From contig NC_056419.1 of assembly GCF_905147365.1 (NCBI RefSeq), positions 3,479,501 through 3,543,500 of the forward strand: a stretch of DNA of 64,000 nt. The letters run 5' to 3'. Source of the DNA: Aricia agestis (taxonomy: Eukaryota > Arthropoda > Insecta > Lepidoptera > Lycaenidae). The notes beneath the pieces were generated by a model. That model did not search any database. It was not told where the DNA came from and saw only the letters and a program-made list of their open reading frames with translations. Below are positions 9,525-19,970 of this stretch, piece after piece; within the stretch, counting starts at the first letter, position 1; the number at the start of each line of letters is the position of its first letter. Made by a program: the position numbers and the translations under genes.

Positions 9525-11180
9525 AATTTTTGCCAAAACTAGCCGTACAGAAGTCAATTACACTTTTTAACAGAATGAGTAACGTTTGCCATCAGGGGCG
9601 CTGTTGAAATGTAATTTGTTAACGTCTCTACGGCGGGCGACAAAACTCACACGCAAATCAACCACTCAAATCCATCGTTCAATTTAGTTTTCACAAACTG
9701 TACTAAATACTATCGAGCCGACTAAAACTTACCTTAATAATTGAGCATTAAATACCATTTGGAGTTTAAAAATTTGTAATAAAATCTTTGAACGTAGCTA
9801 AAAATCTTTAAGCTTAAATAAATAGTCGATATTAAAATTTAAATCACAGTAATTAAGATGTATAAATATAGATTTAAAAGCGTTAAAACAATATAATCGC
9901 TTACCGCACAGTACATTTGTAATTACAGTAAGTATAATAAAACTATTTTAAACACTGTCAGGATTAAAAGAGCCCTCATTATAGATCATCAAAACAGTTT
10001 TACTCGATGATACTTAAAGTGTGTAAAAGAAGAAACTTTTAGTCATGAGACAGGATAATTTTTAATGTGGTAAAATGTACGCTGCGAAAATGTAGTTTAA
10101 ATAAAACAATCTCTATACTCAAATTAACATCTTTCTATCACCTAAAGAGTGAAGAATAGCTATCTTTGGGATTTTTGTTGTTGCTTTATACTAAGCTACA
10201 GACAAAACTTACGAATAAACTATCCATAAAGGGGCTATTTAAACCCTGACAGGTTATGTTAAAATGTCTTAAATATATTCGAAATTCGAGTATATGGCAG
10301 TTTCGTATTTCAATTATACCTTATCACTATCAATACCATGAAGACTAGATATTATAGATACTTATTGTTAAAGTTCAATTACATTCATACGATTTGCAGC
10401 ATCAACTTGCAGATCGGACGAGTATAAATGTGTGCGCTATAGACGTTACCTAAATTCTACGGATTTAAAAACGCGTGTTCTAAAATCGTTAGTAAAATTC
10501 GTTCCAAATTTTCAATACATTTTTGTTATGGTCCTGCAAATAAGATGCTTATTCTTTACAAGTTTCTACTACGGCATCGGTTTTATTACTGATTTCTCTA
10601 AGTAAAATTGTACTAAAATTATTAGTATTCAAAAATTGATTCTATGTAGAACCTAAAGGTTCGAAATTCTAGAAAGTAGTACCATTCCCTTCTCAGTCTG
10701 ACAATAACATTAAGAAATTACATCCTAAATTTCATAATACAACTTTTAAACACTAACCCTTAACTATGTATAAACTTTAAAATGAGATCAAACTTTATTT
10801 AAATATTATGTATTATGGCAGTTATTTTGTGAACAGTTAAATCAACAAATCATTATAGTTTAGGAGATAGGAACAAACAAATGTTTCACATCAGTTTTAA
10901 CAAAAGTGTGATAAATGTTGATAAAGTTCTGCAATATTTCGAAAATTATTAATAAAATCTTAACATTATAACAGATTTAGGATTTCTTAAGAACTAAACT
11001 TTACATAATTCCGAGGATTACGATTTGAGATCAACGACAACATAATGTCAAGTTTTCTAAAAAATATACAGTACAGCTACATTCATAATGTCTTTGGATA
11101 TCCAGTATCCTCGCTTCTACTTGAATGTCTTAAAATTACCAAAAGACATCAAGAACGTAGTTTGTATTTAGAACAGAATT
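9525..11180. other. AT-rich gene-free stretch downstream of the transporter gene
   Basis: No exon or intact element can be supported. Uniformly AT-rich with no obvious inverted ends. It lies 3' of the SLC35F-like gene (minus strand) and may contain its distal 3' UTR. Confidence 0.4.
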
Positions 11181-11470
11181 TTTAACCGACTTCAAAAAAA
11201 GGAAGTTATAAATTTGACGCGTATATGTATGTAATATTTCCGGAACTGCCCAGTTTTCATATAAGTATTATGTTAGTCTTAAGTCAAGATTTCAAAGGTG
11301 TATATGTATATATGTTTTATGTTTGTGTTCGCATATCTCTGGAACTACCATTCCGATTTCAGTGGTTCTTTTTTTGTTCTACTAGGTATTGGACAACTTA
11401 GGGAATGGTGCAAGTTTTATCAAAATCCGTTCAGTAGTTTTGGAGATAGGTAGTTTTAATTCTCAATTAC
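11181..11470 (+). repeat. 'ACCGACTTCAAAAA' interspersed repeat (copy 1)
   Basis: Begins AACCGACTTCAAAAAAGGAA and continues through CTCTGGAACTACCATTCCGA to AAATCCGTTCAGTAGTTTTG. A reverse-oriented copy lies at about 58520-58757. No inverted ends or ORF; origin (LINE tail or Helitron-like) undecided. Confidence 0.65.
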
Positions 11471-11531
11471 GTACAATTTTGAAATTTTCGGTTTTATCTT
11501 TTCAAAATACAGTTATTTTTCAAGTGGCATT

Positions 11532-14500
11532 TCACAAGCCACTTTTCATCTCGTCACTTTTTTCTTTGATAGTAGAAGTGCCATTACTGTGTCCGAATGT
11601 AACAGTGCCGTTTGGTAAAGTATTCTGTCCTCCAAGGAACGATGTGAAAGTTGTATCTCGACTCATCGGCGGTTCCAAGCCTTCTGATAGTGGTATACAA
11701 TCCAATGTGGGTACTGTGAACTCCCTGAAAATGAAAAAAAAATATTAAAGAGATACAGCGTTTATTAGTAAGGGGGATTCCCCTTACTAATAAACGCTGT
11801 ATAAGCTTTGAATAGTTATACAGTGTTTTTTTTGTTCCTTGTAGCGGGGCTCCGTCGACTCATAGTTGAAGCCAGTTGTTTTTGAAGTGAAAACTTCTTT
11901 AGCGGCGTTGAGCACTTTTGTGGGATGGGTAAAAACTGTGAAACTCGCGTCAGATTCTTGTGCTGATCGAAAAACCGTAAGACGGTTGGAGAGTAGTGTT
12001 GTAACATCGAAATCGATTAATTGAACAATCGATTGTTTTTTTCGATTGTCGATATTTTTTATCGATTGTAAGGCCTTCGATTAATTAAAAAAATCGATTT
12101 TTTAAAAATCATTATACTCTGCTCATTAAAGTATTTTTCAAAGTGGTTTTTGTATTTGAAACACTACATTTAAGATAAAATGCCGCTCAGTATAAAAAAA
12201 TACATTTGCCAAATATTGAAAAAAAATGCAGGACGTCATTACGTCCTGCATTTTTTTTTGTGAACATTTTTACACTCAAACAGATATTAGGTCGCTCAAA
12301 TATTATGGAGCTGCTCATTTTGAATTTTAAGTAACTCAAATAAAGAATTTGTAAGTTGCTGTTCTGTTAATTTCTCGTCACTCACAGTCAGTCGCTCAAA
12401 TAGTAATTCAATAACCCAAATTTAGTAATTTTGATACTTAAGACTGTAATTTACAGTCACTCGATTAGTATTTAATCGAGTGACTGTAAATTACAGTCTT
12501 AAGTATCAAAATTACTAAATTTTTAATTGGATTGAAGAAGACAAACCACTGTAAGTATAACTATTTAAAGCTTATACAACGTTTATTAGTAAGGGGGTTA
12601 ATGTTATAATAATCAGGGGTTCAAAAACTTATTTTGTCTACTGCCCAATTTGACAAAAAATATTTTTATGGCCAACGCTAAAACTCGCGCGGGCGCACGC
12701 CTCGCGTGTGTATGATAAAAAATAGTATGAGCAGCGAAGGCGCGTGCGACGGAGCGCGGACGCGGGCGACGGACTGTCGTCTGTCAGTTGTCACACGCTC
12801 GACGGACGGGCGGGCACATGGCGCGGGCGCACGCTTTTCGAAGTCGGCGTTGTTTCCGTTGACGTCTTTTTGTCAAATAATAAATTAGTAAATAATCCAT
12901 GGTAATCTACTCGACACAACTGTACACGCTCGAGATAAAAATTATACTAGCAGCGCTAAATGAGATGGGTGCACGCGACGGTTGCCCGCTCGCTGATTCG
13001 TGGCCCGTGGCGGTCTTCCGACGCGTACGCCATGGCCCGTGTTTTAGCATTAGGCTTTCTAAGGGCCAACGCTAAAAACACGGGCACAGGCTCGCGTGTG
13101 TATAAATGAAAAATAGTATCGGCAGCGCAGACGCGTGCGACGGAGCGCGGACGCGGGCGACGACGCTGCCCATACTATTTTATTTTTTTTATTTAGATGA
13201 AAAATGAAAAAAATAAAAAAATAAAAAATAAAAGAGCCAACGCTAAAATTCGCGAGCCAACGCGAATTTTAGCGTTGGCCCTTAGATGTTATGGCTGCAG
13301 AGGTTGACAATATTACTATCAGCCTAATAGACCTCAAAACGTGTTTACATGAATGGAAAAGTAGGCATTTTAAATAACTCCTAACCAAGCTTTATTACAA
13401 GCACCTTACCTTATCATTCTGTCTACTCTGCTATTGTTACCAGAATTCTTTATAGAAATTTTTAAGTTTATTTATACTTCTAGATTAAATTTATCTTCCT
13501 ACCTTTGTTCCCGGTATTTATAGTAAAAAGTAGTGACGACAAAAGGAGTTCGACACTACACTGGACTTTAACGGCTTTAATGAAGTTTAACCGTGCAACA
13601 TTGGACGTTCTGAAGATAAAACTCGGATTTGTTGTGAACTTTATGTTAGTGAAAATATGCAATTTGATGCTGTAAACGCGTTTATACGTGTAGAGCAAAT
13701 TTAGTGTATACTAAGCGCGTTCTATTTCTTAAGTGGATCGCACCTAAATAAAATGACTTCAAATAACTTCTGCTCTTGTTTCTAAGGGTAATCCTTCGTT
13801 ATAATACATTAAGGGGAATTTCACCAATCACATTTAAGGCCCAATTTCACCAACGTTTGTTAGTGTTAACAGCTTGTTAAAATGGCATGCCTTCTCTTTC
13901 ATTCATTCGAAAAACGAAAGAGGTAATGTGATACTAATTCGAGCATTAACTTTAACAGTCGTTGGTGAAATTGGGTCTAAACGTTTTATTAAACTAAGTT
14001 CTCATTAAACAATGAACGCGTTCATATGGCGACGTGAATCTCGTTTTGTTTCAAATAGATTTTACATTCTTCATTTAATCGCGATTAATGAATCTAAGTT
14101 TACGTTATACGTTTGATTGATGATTTTTATACATTTTTATCATTGTCTTGCCTTGCCTTGTCACGTTGTTTTAGTAACAAATAGCAAGAAGCGATAAATA
14201 AGCTAACCAAACGCATATCTGTGAAAACTGTCAGCTTAACAATTTTTTCGCCTATGTTTTTCGATCTGTCATACACTACACCGACAGGACATGTATTTTA
14301 TGAAGTTAAAACTCGAATATTGGGCATTCAGAAGATAAAAATCGGATTTGTTGTGAATGAGACGAAACGCATCTACTAGGAATCGTATAAAAAAAATGGA
14401 ATATAGTACAAAAGGTTATTCGAGTCTAAGAATAATAATATTTAAGGTAAGAAATGTCGCAAAAAGTAAAAAATTAAATGTGATACTTTTAAAAAATTGT

Positions 14501-16971
14501 AATTTATTTAAAAATGAATCTAAGTTTACGTTATACGTTTGATTGATGATTTTTATACATTTTTATCATTGTCTTGCCTTGCCTTGTCACGTTGTTTTAG
14601 TAACAAATAGCAAGAAGCGATAAATAAGCTAACCAAACGCATATCTGTGAAAACTGTCAGCTTAACAATTTTTTCGCCTATGTTTTTCGATCTGTCATAC
14701 ACTACACCGACAGGACATGTATTTTATGAAGTTAAAACTCGAATATTGGGCATTCAGAAGATAAAAATCGGATTTGTTGTGAATGAGACGAAACGCATCT
14801 ACTAGGAATCGTATAAAAAAAACGGAATATAGTACAAAAGGTTATTCGAGTCTAAGAATAATAATATTTAAGGTAAGAAATGTCGCAAAAAGTAAAAAAT
14901 TAAATGTGATACTTTTAAAAAATTGTAATTTATTTAAAAAAATCAATAAATTTCAGTAAATAATCGTCATTTTGAATGTTTTACCAAGTTTAGGTTTCGG
15001 TTTCGGTTTTGGCTGAAAAATCAGTTTCGGTCGGACACTAGTAAAAAGCATAAAATATACTCACATAGAAACATTGTCCTGTGTCTGAACAGAGTCGTTT
15101 ATAATCTGTGGCAGCACAGGTGTCGGGGGTGTGGAGGTTGGCCGTGAACTGAACAGGAACACTCCGATCATAGCCAGTGCGTATGAAAGGAAATATAATG
15201 CGTGGAACTGAAATAAAATAGATTTTTGTGTCAGTAGAGTAGTTTTTATTTTGGAATAGCATAGTTTAGGCACCTAGGTGATGATTAAATGACTTGTTTA
15301 AATGATTATAGTACATTGTGGACTGTAACATAGCCAATGCTAGCAAGTTAAAAGTGTCATATTATGGTATGCCTTTTGTAGTGTAGCTGCAGGCTCAATG
15401 TATGTTGCGGTTAAAGTAGAGTTCTGCCTTAACCCGTTGATCATGGAAAAACGAGACACAATAGAATTTCTATTGTGTCTCGGTCACCGGTGACCATATG
15501 GGTCTTGATGAATTAAACAACATAGGTAGCTGCTATGTTTTATACTAAACAGAATCAACATGTAAACCTTACCTTAAACTGAAATATGTGCATCCCAGCT
15601 ATTAGAGTATAATAATCAGCGGACAGGAATGACAAATGGAGGATTATAGATCCAGCATTTACGAGCATAAAACTCTGTAATATCTGAAACACTGTTTGGA
15701 CGCCACAGTAGCCCATCAAATGTATTATAGTATCTAGCTCATACCAGTTGAATATCATAAGCTCATTGAATTCTAGAAAGAATGTCTGAGTGCAGGCAAT
15801 GACGCTACCTATGAAGCCGAGACATGCTAGATAATCGGCAGAGGAGTGTGCCTTCACAACTATCTCTTGTAGCACAGTCACCACTGCATATATAAGTGAC
15901 CCTCCTAAACAGAGCATGTCTCCTACTAACTGGTTTCTTCCTGAAATTTACAAGAATATTATTTTAGTTACAGATGAAATATGACTAAATATTAACTAAA
16001 TATCAATTGAATTTTATATGTAATCTAACGGGACAAAACTCTATCAACAGGGTTGTTATGAAATGTAAATAATGTCTTCTTAAGAAGTTATAAACCCCTA
16101 TAAAAAGTATTTATTTACCAGTGCTAACTCTTACAAAAATGCCAAAAAGAATGTTCAACATTTTTAACACTGTGAGACTCTGACTACAGCTTTAGACAGG
16201 TACAAGATAATTATCATGCGGAATACAAAGCATTTTCAATTTACTTTATAATAACTACTTACCATCTGTAGGTGCGCCTTCCACATCGGCCCAGACAACA
16301 CACACAACAGCCATAAGTCCGAGTGTTGCACCAGACACATGCACAATCCCCAGTCTCTGTCCACGCCAGGCTCCGCCCACCAGGGCCGCACCCACACCGC
16401 TGCACGCTAGAAGCTGTCAGCTTAACACTGATGTGAAGCGTTGTGACATGACTAGCAAAAAGTTTGCTTCAACGTCCAGAACACAGGCTATAAGAATGAT
16501 CCACCATCTACTAGAAAAAAGATCATAGTGATGTTAATTATTACTGTTACATTAACAAAGCTCTTTACAGCAGCCTACCAAAGCACTAAAATCAAATAAT
16601 TGCATCAAAAATCAAGGAAATCATTACAACAATTTGTTACTTACTTGCTCAGTTTCTTCACTCCATTACATAGCAACGATGGCGTGAATAGGATGAACAA
16701 CATCATGTAAGGTATTATCAGCTGGCTGGTTGTAGGAAACTGCCAAGTTGCACTTTGCAGTAAAGTTGTAAGTATACATTTTACACTGAGTAGTAGCGAA
16801 AGGATTTGCCCGAGTATTATGCCACGCCACACTCTCCTGCAATAATAGGGAATTGTAAATATACAAAAGTTAGAGCGTTATTGCTATCGAGGCAATAGAA
16901 AATAACACAAACCATCGACCAAGTTCGCTAAAATACAATTCTATTTTTTCACTGAATGTCGTGACTTCCAT
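11532..16971 (-). CDS. SLC35F1/F2/F6-type membrane transporter (drug/metabolite transporter fold), six exons, with in-frame TGA
   Basis: Exons, in transcript order: 16913-16971 (ATG), 16645-16836, 16263-16510, 15573-15940, 15065-15207, 11532-11724 (stop TGA). Every junction has GT-AG and consistent phase; total 1203 nt, 400 residues if codon 115 is read through. Family hallmarks visible: GQILSLLLS near the start, LDVEANFLLVMSQRFTSV (compare the conserved D-V-E-A-N-Y of SLC35F), QLL.C, then NQLVGDMLCLGGSLIYAV, VLQEIVVKA, FLSADYYTLIAGMHIF and FHALYFLSYALAMIGVF in the last helices. Members are ten-helix membrane proteins; substrates of this subgroup are uncertain. A 9-nt insertion between 'TSV' and 'QLL' supplies a TGA at 16417-16419, which would truncate the product at 114 residues. 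The last exon encodes a polar cytosolic-type tail that I do not recognise elsewhere. The last intron (11725-15064) is 3.3 kb of repeats. Could be an inactive allele. Confidence 0.85.
11755..11800. repeat. Perfect hairpin, 21-bp arms, 4-nt loop
   Basis: ACAGCGTTTATTAGTAAGGGG, GATT loop, then the exact complement. The same word recurs at 12574-12596, so this hairpin marks the left edge of the element 11776-12600. Confidence 0.85.
12219..12258. repeat. Perfect hairpin, 18-bp arms
   Basis: AAAAAAAATGCAGGACGT, loop CATT, then the exact complement. Intronic, inside the element 11776-12600. Confidence 0.85.
12418..12522. repeat. Perfect 50-bp-arm hairpin with 5-nt loop
   Basis: Left arm 12418-12467 and right arm 12473-12522 are exact reverse complements over 50 bp, starting AAATTTAGTAATTTTGATAC and closing at CACTCGATTA. 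The perfect match implies a recent origin or active conversion. Confidence 0.9.
12666..13056. mobile_element. GGCCAACGCTAAAA family, first copy (rearranged)
   Basis: GGCCAACGCTAAAACTCGCG at the left, a GC-rich interior with CGTGCGACGGAGCGCGGACG, and GTGTTTTAGCATTAGGC at the right. It shares its interior with the cleaner copy 13059-13285. Just before it (12614-12665) is a truncated end of the hAT MITE seen at 8049. Confidence 0.55.
13059..13285. mobile_element. GGCCAACGCTAAAA MITE, second copy
   Basis: Ends CTAAGGGCCAACGCTAAAA and TTTTAGCGTTGGCCCTTAG are exact complements. The middle has the same CGTGCGACGGAGCGCGGACG block as the neighbouring copy and an A-rich tract (13175-13235). Confidence 0.75.
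13590..13748. mobile_element. Right-end fragment of the 'AAGATAAAACTCGGATTTG' MITE family
   Basis: Shares GTTCTGAAGATAAAACTCGG and the terminal TGGATCGCACCTAAA-like end with the more complete copy 24790-25628. The left half is missing here. Confidence 0.55.
13836..13980. mobile_element. Palindromic MITE, GGCCCAATTTCACCAACG ends
   Basis: GGCCCAATTTCACCAACG at the left pairs with CGTTGGTGAAATTGGGTC at the right; inner GTTAACAGC and TTTAACAG also pair weakly. It interrupts a copy of the AAGATAAAACTCGG family beginning at about 13811 (AAGGGGAATTTCACCAA). Confidence 0.65.
14087..14938. repeat. Near-identical 426-bp tandem duplication
   Basis: 14087-14512 and 14513-14938 repeat the same 426 bp, beginning AATGAATCTAAGTTTACG; the only difference I noticed is AAATGGAAT versus AAACGGAAT near 14397 and 14823. 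The unit carries part of the AAGATAAAA.TCGGATTTG MITE. It lies in the last transporter intron. Confidence 0.9.
16417..16425 (-). other. 9-nt insertion with in-frame stop codon in the transporter CDS
   Basis: On the coding strand TTAAGCTGA lies between the codons for T-S-V and Q-L-L, a junction that is contiguous in SLC35F relatives. It forms an imperfect palindrome with the next bases (AAGCTGACAGCTT). Frame is kept but codon 115 is TGA. Removing GTGTTAAGCTGACAG as an intron would also keep frame, but 15 nt is far below a spliceable length. Confidence 0.8.
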
Positions 16972-17408
16972 GATTAATTGATTAAACAACCTTAATCATA
17001 CAAAGCCTTTAGTGAATTAATTACTCAATTACAAACACATTTGTGCTAAAAGCCATTGTTTTTGTATAAATCGCATAAAGCAAAAACAATCGCAAAAATA
17101 TTGATGAAAATTGTCAGTGGAATGACAATTGACATCTGACATATTTGACAACTGACAATGTGTCACAGGTCACCTGTCATTTGTAAAAAAAAATGTAAAA
17201 AAACTTTATGGGGCAACTAGAGCGTTTATTTCTTGAATAAAAGAAGTCGAAGAAGAATTGCTTATGCATTTTTGTAGAGTTCAGAGTATTATACTATTGA
17301 GTAAAATCGAATTTTTCCTAAATTTATCTAATTTGCAGAGGAAAATAATAAATTTCCGCATTATTATACCTTATACGCGTACCAATCAAGCAAATTTTTA
17401 TTAAAGTT
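16972..17408. promoter_or_regulatory. Shared 437-bp head-to-head promoter region (transporter / THOC7)
   Basis: The start codons of the minus-strand transporter (16971) and plus-strand THOC7 (17409) face away from each other across 437 bp, which must hold both transcription starts. It contains a cluster of TGACA motifs in both orientations (17115-17180), no clear TATA box on either side, and no recognised repeat. Bidirectional use is inferred from layout only. Confidence 0.55.
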
Positions 17409-18204
17409 ATGGCTGACGGTAAGTTATAACTGTACTTTTCTCATTCTTCGTCCCTTTGTAAATGAAACATTTAACAATTTTTTATAATATTTCAGAGGAT
17501 GTTATTCGAAGAAGGCTTCTAATTGACGGCGATGGTACCGGAGATGATCGACGACTCAATGTTTTGCTAAAAACATTAATAAAATGGTGTAATAGCACGG
17601 AAGACAAACCAGAAGAGAGGTTAGAATTTATAACAACATACAATACAAACAAATCTTTATATTATTGTCTGTTAATATTGATTTTACGATCAACTTTAAT
17701 ATTAGATAATTACTAACATTAAGGTTTCATTGCAGTAAGGCAACACACGATAGAATGCTAGCCCAGTTGGCACAGTGCGAATTTGCAGTCACCAAATCTC
17801 AACTAGGCTCTGACATGATGGCTGCCGAGCTAAAGAGCTACGAATCACTATCTAAAATCCTCGAACACGGAATTGAAGTTGCCAAAAAGCAAATTGATAA
17901 GAGTAAAGCAGATTTAGCCGAAGCTAAGACTGTACGTAAGAATAGAATTGAGTATGACGTGCTTGCGAAAATTATAAGCGAGCAGCCCGACAGAAAGAAG
18001 ACGTTAGAACGTCTGGGCACTCTAGAAACGGAGTTAAGTAATCTAGAAGCCACAAAACAGCAGTTGGAAAGTCGTCTGTCACAGCGGAAAAAACAATTCC
18101 ATGTCCTAGTTACGTCCATACATCAGTTGCAGGCGTTATTAGATGAACCTGATGATATGGAGTCAATATCTGATGATGTTGATATGAAAGAGGTTGAAAC
18201 ATAG
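17409..18204 (+). CDS. THOC7: THO complex subunit 7 (THOC7), complete, three exons
   Basis: Exons 17409-17418 (ATG GCT GAC G), 17496-17619 and 17736-18204 (stop TAG), all with GT-AG introns (77 and 116 bp) and consistent phase; 603 nt, 200 residues, against about 204 in human. The N-terminus DEDVIRRRLLIDGDGTGDDR is near-identical to the THOC7 family signature; IKWCNS, LAQCEF, RKNRIEYDVLAKII, PDR and RKKQFHVLV.SIH are also as in the family. Residues ~60-180 are heptad-rich and predicted coiled coil. THOC7 is a subunit of the nuclear THO/TREX complex, which packages nascent mRNA and couples transcription to export. The tail is acidic. The start is supported by family alignment. Confidence 0.96.
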
Positions 18205-18261
18205 TCTGGATCATGGTCTGTGCCTTTATACAACATGTTTTTTAAGAATTTAATATTAAGA

Positions 18262-18267
18262 AATAAA
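18262..18267 (+). terminator. Polyadenylation signal of THOC7
   Basis: AATAAA 58 nt after the THOC7 stop codon, in a short AT-rich 3' UTR. No competing canonical signal lies between. Confidence 0.6.
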
Positions 18268-18646
18268 AGTAATGTACTAAACATAACTTCGTTTTGGTCA
18301 TACAATAATAATTTAGTACTAAAAGAAAGGGGGAGTCGACAAATTACGTGAGGCATTTAAGGGGTCGAGTCAAATCTCATTTAATCATGTTGGAGAGAGA
18401 GGGGGGGTCTCGGCAAATGTCACATAATTATTTTTTTCTCATTTTTACAAATAAAATTATAGGTACTATTTTGATCCATTTCATCCAGATTGTATGTATG
18501 CTTAAGATTTAATCGTAAGTGTAATTGTAATATGATTAAAAACATTCACTAATTTGTTCGAAAGAAAATAATTTCATGTTTAGGCACAAAAGCTGGTACC
18601 TCATACTGTCATAAACTTAACGGTGTTTTTTTTGTAGCCCCCTTAA

Positions 18647-18649
<3 letters not shown>

Positions 18650-18713
<64 letters not shown>

Positions 18714-18738
18714 AGAATTGCTCGTTTAAAGATATAAT
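18650..18738. repeat. (TA)n microsatellite with repeat tail CAAGAATTGCTCGTTTAAAG
   Basis: About 30 TA units followed by CAAGAATTGCTCGTTTAAAG and ATATAA. The same (TA)n plus tail terminates the repeat at 47468-47682, so this is the 3' tail of that family. Confidence 0.8.
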
Positions 18739-18741
18739 AAG

Positions 18742-18935
18742 TAGATGACGCCCACAACTCCGTTGCGCCAAAACTCGTTTATCGCGAATCGGGAACCGTA
18801 CTTTTTTTCGGGAAAAAAGTATTCTATGTCCTCTCCCGGGACTCAAAGTATCTCCATGCCAAATTTCAGCAAAATCGGTCCAGCGGTTGGGCGTGAAGAG
18901 GTTTTCGCATTTATAATATTAGTATGGATCTGTGA
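18742..18935 (-). repeat. 'GGAGTTGCGGGCGTCATCTA' interspersed repeat, minus-strand copy
   Basis: Reads (plus strand) TAGATGACGCCCACAACTCC through GGGAACCGTAC and CCAAATTTCAGCAAAATCGG to CGCATTTATAATATTAGTAT. Close to full length for the family. Confidence 0.8.
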
Positions 18936-18954
18936 AAATTAAAAAAAAATCTAG

Positions 18955-19062
18955 CTATAGCGATTCTTGAAATACAGCCTGAAGACAGACAGGCGGACAG
19001 ACAGACATCGAAGTCTTAGTAATAGGGTCCCGTTTTTACCCTTTGGATACGGAACCCTAAAA
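18955..19062 (+). repeat. 'GGGTTCCGTACC...GGCCAAGTGCGAGTCGG' repeat, one terminal part
   Basis: TAGCTATAGCGATTCTTGAA, a (GACA)n-rich tract, then GGGTCCCGTTTTTACCCTTT and GGATACGGAACCCTAAAAA. A longer copy is at 41226-41655; other pieces at 27056, 27705 and 63556. Confidence 0.7.
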
Positions 19063-19197
19063 AGTGGAATTTGCAGTATACATACGTTTATTCTATAGAT
19101 ATAGGCCTCTTTGGTGAACGCTATTTTGTAGCTCAGTGGTCAGACGGAGCGTTTAGGTATTTCGGTAGATTCGCGATTAGACACTTTCCTTTGTGTA

Positions 19198-19299
19198 ATG
19201 GCGCATCTACACATGCCGCCGGCTTATACCGCCGGGTTTGTCGCCGGCTTTCAGACTGCCTTGCCACCGAAGCCGGCGGCATGTGTGGATGCGCCATAA
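19198..19299. mobile_element. GC-rich palindromic MITE
   Basis: GGCGCATCTACACATGCCGC and GCGGCATGTGTGGATGCGCC are complementary with one mismatch, with a short GC-rich centre. Confidence 0.65.
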
Positions 19300-19852
19300 C
19301 GGAAAAATAATAAAAGTGCTTTTGTGATTTCCTCTTTAAAATTCGACTTGTGCCTCTGTTGTGATAGTACATTTTTGGGGTAGTAAAACATCATTGGTAG
19401 TAATGAAATATGTAAAGTGTCCTTGTTGTTTTAAGCACTTAAGTTGAACCATTTTGTGGACAGAAAAGTTAAATGAAGCGTCAGAAAAACAGTTTTTGTT
19501 GAGGATTATCTTTTTCGCACAGCTTATTATTATGCATTGGCACGGGTCTCGCGGTTTCTAAGTTTCTTCACCTTTTATTTATAAAGATTGGGATTATTTT
19601 GTTTGCGTATTCAATGATATTATCTATATTATAAAAAAGGCGTTTTAATTTAATAATAATAAATTGTATTTTCAGAATACATTTGGCCCAATTGTTAGTA
19701 ACAAAATACTCATTAATTGTTACCATCAAACATTTTTATTCATAGGCATAAGTAATATACCATCAAAATTTTACTCATAGGAAAATGGCGGACCTAAGTA
19801 TTAGTCAAGCTATGTCAATTATTGTCAAGCCCAGCTGACTATATTATAGTTA

Positions 19853-19970
19853 TAGTCTGACCAAAGAGAATATAACCACTACGTGGCCGGGTCTGACCAG
19901 TCTACGCGCGACCCTCGTAGCATACTTTATGTATGCTACAAGGGTCGCCCTAAAACTGGTCAGAATATAG
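19853..19970. mobile_element. Small palindromic element around a 10-bp hairpin
   Basis: TGACCAGTCTACGCGCGACC pairs imperfectly with GGGTCGCCCTAAAACTGGTCA; the centre GTAGCATAC TTTAT GTATGCTAC is a perfect hairpin. Confidence 0.5.

Larger units (their letters stand above)
11776..12600. mobile_element. Non-autonomous element with CCCCTTACTAATAAACG inverted ends
   Basis: 11780-11809 (CCCCTTACTAATAAACGC, then TGTATAAGCTTT) is complementary to 12568-12596 with one mismatch. The interior contains two further perfect hairpins (12219-12258 and 12418-12522) and a run of ATCGATT-rich sequence (12005-12110), but no transposase. It lies in the last intron of the transporter. Superfamily unknown. Confidence 0.55.

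Noticed and set aside
12706..12888. Short GC-rich plus-strand frame
   Set aside because: Lies inside a rearranged MITE whose sister copy does not preserve the frame.
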